Source: Paramecium tetraurelia
Lineage: Eukaryota > Ciliophora > Oligohymenophorea > Peniculida > Parameciidae
Direction of reading: 5' to 3'
Assembly (NCBI RefSeq): GCF_000165425.1
Contig: NW_001798989.1
Location: 1-64,000 of the forward strand
Length of the DNA: 64,000 nucleotides
Part shown: positions 63,319 to 64,000 of the stretch, piece after piece
Position numbering within the stretch: the first letter of the stretch is position 1
How the letters are laid out: each line of letters begins with the position of its first letter
The notes under the pieces: generated by a model
Told to the model about the DNA's origin: nothing
The model's input: the letters and a program-made list of their open reading frames with translations, nothing else
Database searches by the model: none
Translations under genes and position numbers: made by a program

Positions 63319-63642
63319 ATGTTTATTATTTTGATAAAATTGATTAAAAATTAATAATAGTGTTTTTAATCTTCCGAAATAAAGAATGAAATTTTGTAAA
63401 AAACCCAAATTTGAATTTAAATATCCACGTAAACCAGAATTGTTACAAGATGTCTGAATTTAATCAAAGAAATAAATGAAAGTCAATAACTATTTTTTCC
63501 AATTCCTTTTTATTCTATCCATCTCTTAATAGAATAATAATTAATTTTAGTTATGATCTAAAATACAATTCAATATGCAAAATAATAATTGAAATAAATA
63601 AGAATACAAGCAAAGCTGCTTCAAAATTATCACAATTCCCAT
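63319..63642. other. Spacer with a possible stray 3' exon
   Basis: About 320 bp. The plus frame around 63345-63453 reads SVFNLPKQRMKFCKKPKFEF and ends at TGA. It looks like coding sequence but has no start, and no intron connects it to the coiled-coil gene. The rest is AT-rich without features. Confidence 0.35.
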
Positions 63643-64000
63643 TCATTACAAATAATAATCTAGTTTTCTATCAAGTTCCCTAATATTATTTAAATTAGTT
63701 AAATTCAATATCCTTTTAATTTTATCAACTATTCTTAAATACACCTCTTAATCCACTACTAAACAAGCTCCTTTATGGTTCAATTCGCCTTTATTACATC
63801 TAAAATATTTGCATAATGTAAAGACTAAATCCTTAATTTACAATTAAATCTTACTTCATTTAATTACGCTTATTTTTTATGCTCTAAATAAGATTGCAAA
63901 ATCTATTTGATAAATTTCCAAACTTCCTTTAAACTTGGATCTGATTAGCAAAAGTAATCTTGAGGGGCACATTAAATAACTAGATCTTTTAAACATCTAA
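63643..64000 (-). CDS. Partial hypothetical gene cut by window edge
   Basis: 3' part of a minus-strand gene. NVPLKITFANQIQVQRKFGN, LSNRFCNLIQSIKNKRNQMK and YIMQIFQMQQRRIEPQRSLF lead through a 31-nt intron (GTA...TAG) to IDKIKRILNLTNLNNIRELDRKLDYYLQ and TGA at 63643. Basic and helical; no family recognised. The start lies beyond position 64000. Confidence 0.5.

Noticed and set aside
32852-64000. TA-bounded internal eliminated sequences in genes
   Set aside because: All interruptions of conserved domains were explained by GT...AG introns or single-base shifts. No TA-flanked insertion with the expected end consensus was needed.

Overview
The window looks like macronuclear-type DNA of a Paramecium-like ciliate. 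Reading frames close only at TGA, while TAA and TAG occur inside conserved domains where glutamine fits (nuclear code 6). Frames are joined across very short GT...AG introns, mostly 19-33 nt. Genes are AT-rich and packed on both strands with gaps of tens of bases. Intron phases were worked out by hand and checked, for most genes, by asking that the spliced length be a multiple of three.

Layout. Positions 1-12146 hold no gene I can defend, although the base composition is closer to coding than to the very AT-rich true spacers elsewhere. From 12147 to the right edge the DNA is gene-dense. 12-19 kb: cysteine-rich secreted protein, multi-pass membrane protein, the Hsp70/Hsp90 co-chaperone STI1/HOP, coiled-coil protein. 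19-26 kb: importin-alpha-like protein, vWA protein, protein kinase, coiled-coil protein, PCMH-type FAD protein. 26-32 kb: membrane sensor-like protein, Hook-domain protein, Q/N-rich protein. 32-37 kb: a decayed cyclic-nucleotide-binding-like gene, an intact cyclic-nucleotide-gated-type K+ channel, coiled-coil protein. 37-45 kb: FLVCR-type transporter, HDEL-tagged PDI, two calcium-binding-type proteins, a voltage-sensor-only protein. 45-53 kb: nephrocystin-4, an otubain-like/RBR ubiquitin ligase, a RING protein, an OPA3-like protein, a hypothetical protein. 53-64 kb: FAD amine-oxidase-type protein with a frameshift, small proteins, a second membrane sensor-like protein with a decayed tail, a PP2C phosphatase, a second K+ channel, decayed or unresolved genes, coiled-coil protein, and a gene cut by the edge.

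Shared themes are ciliary and membrane signalling (two CNBD channels, voltage sensor, EF-hand protein, PP2C, NPHP4), protein quality control (STI1, PDI, ubiquitin ligases) and transport (Hook, importin-alpha). There is no operon logic; neighbours are ordinary eukaryotic single genes. Several coding stretches carry single-base frameshifts or in-frame TGA codons, which points either to duplicated genes in decay or to homopolymer errors in the assembly. No tRNA, rRNA, telomeric repeat, CRISPR array or intact transposon was recognised.
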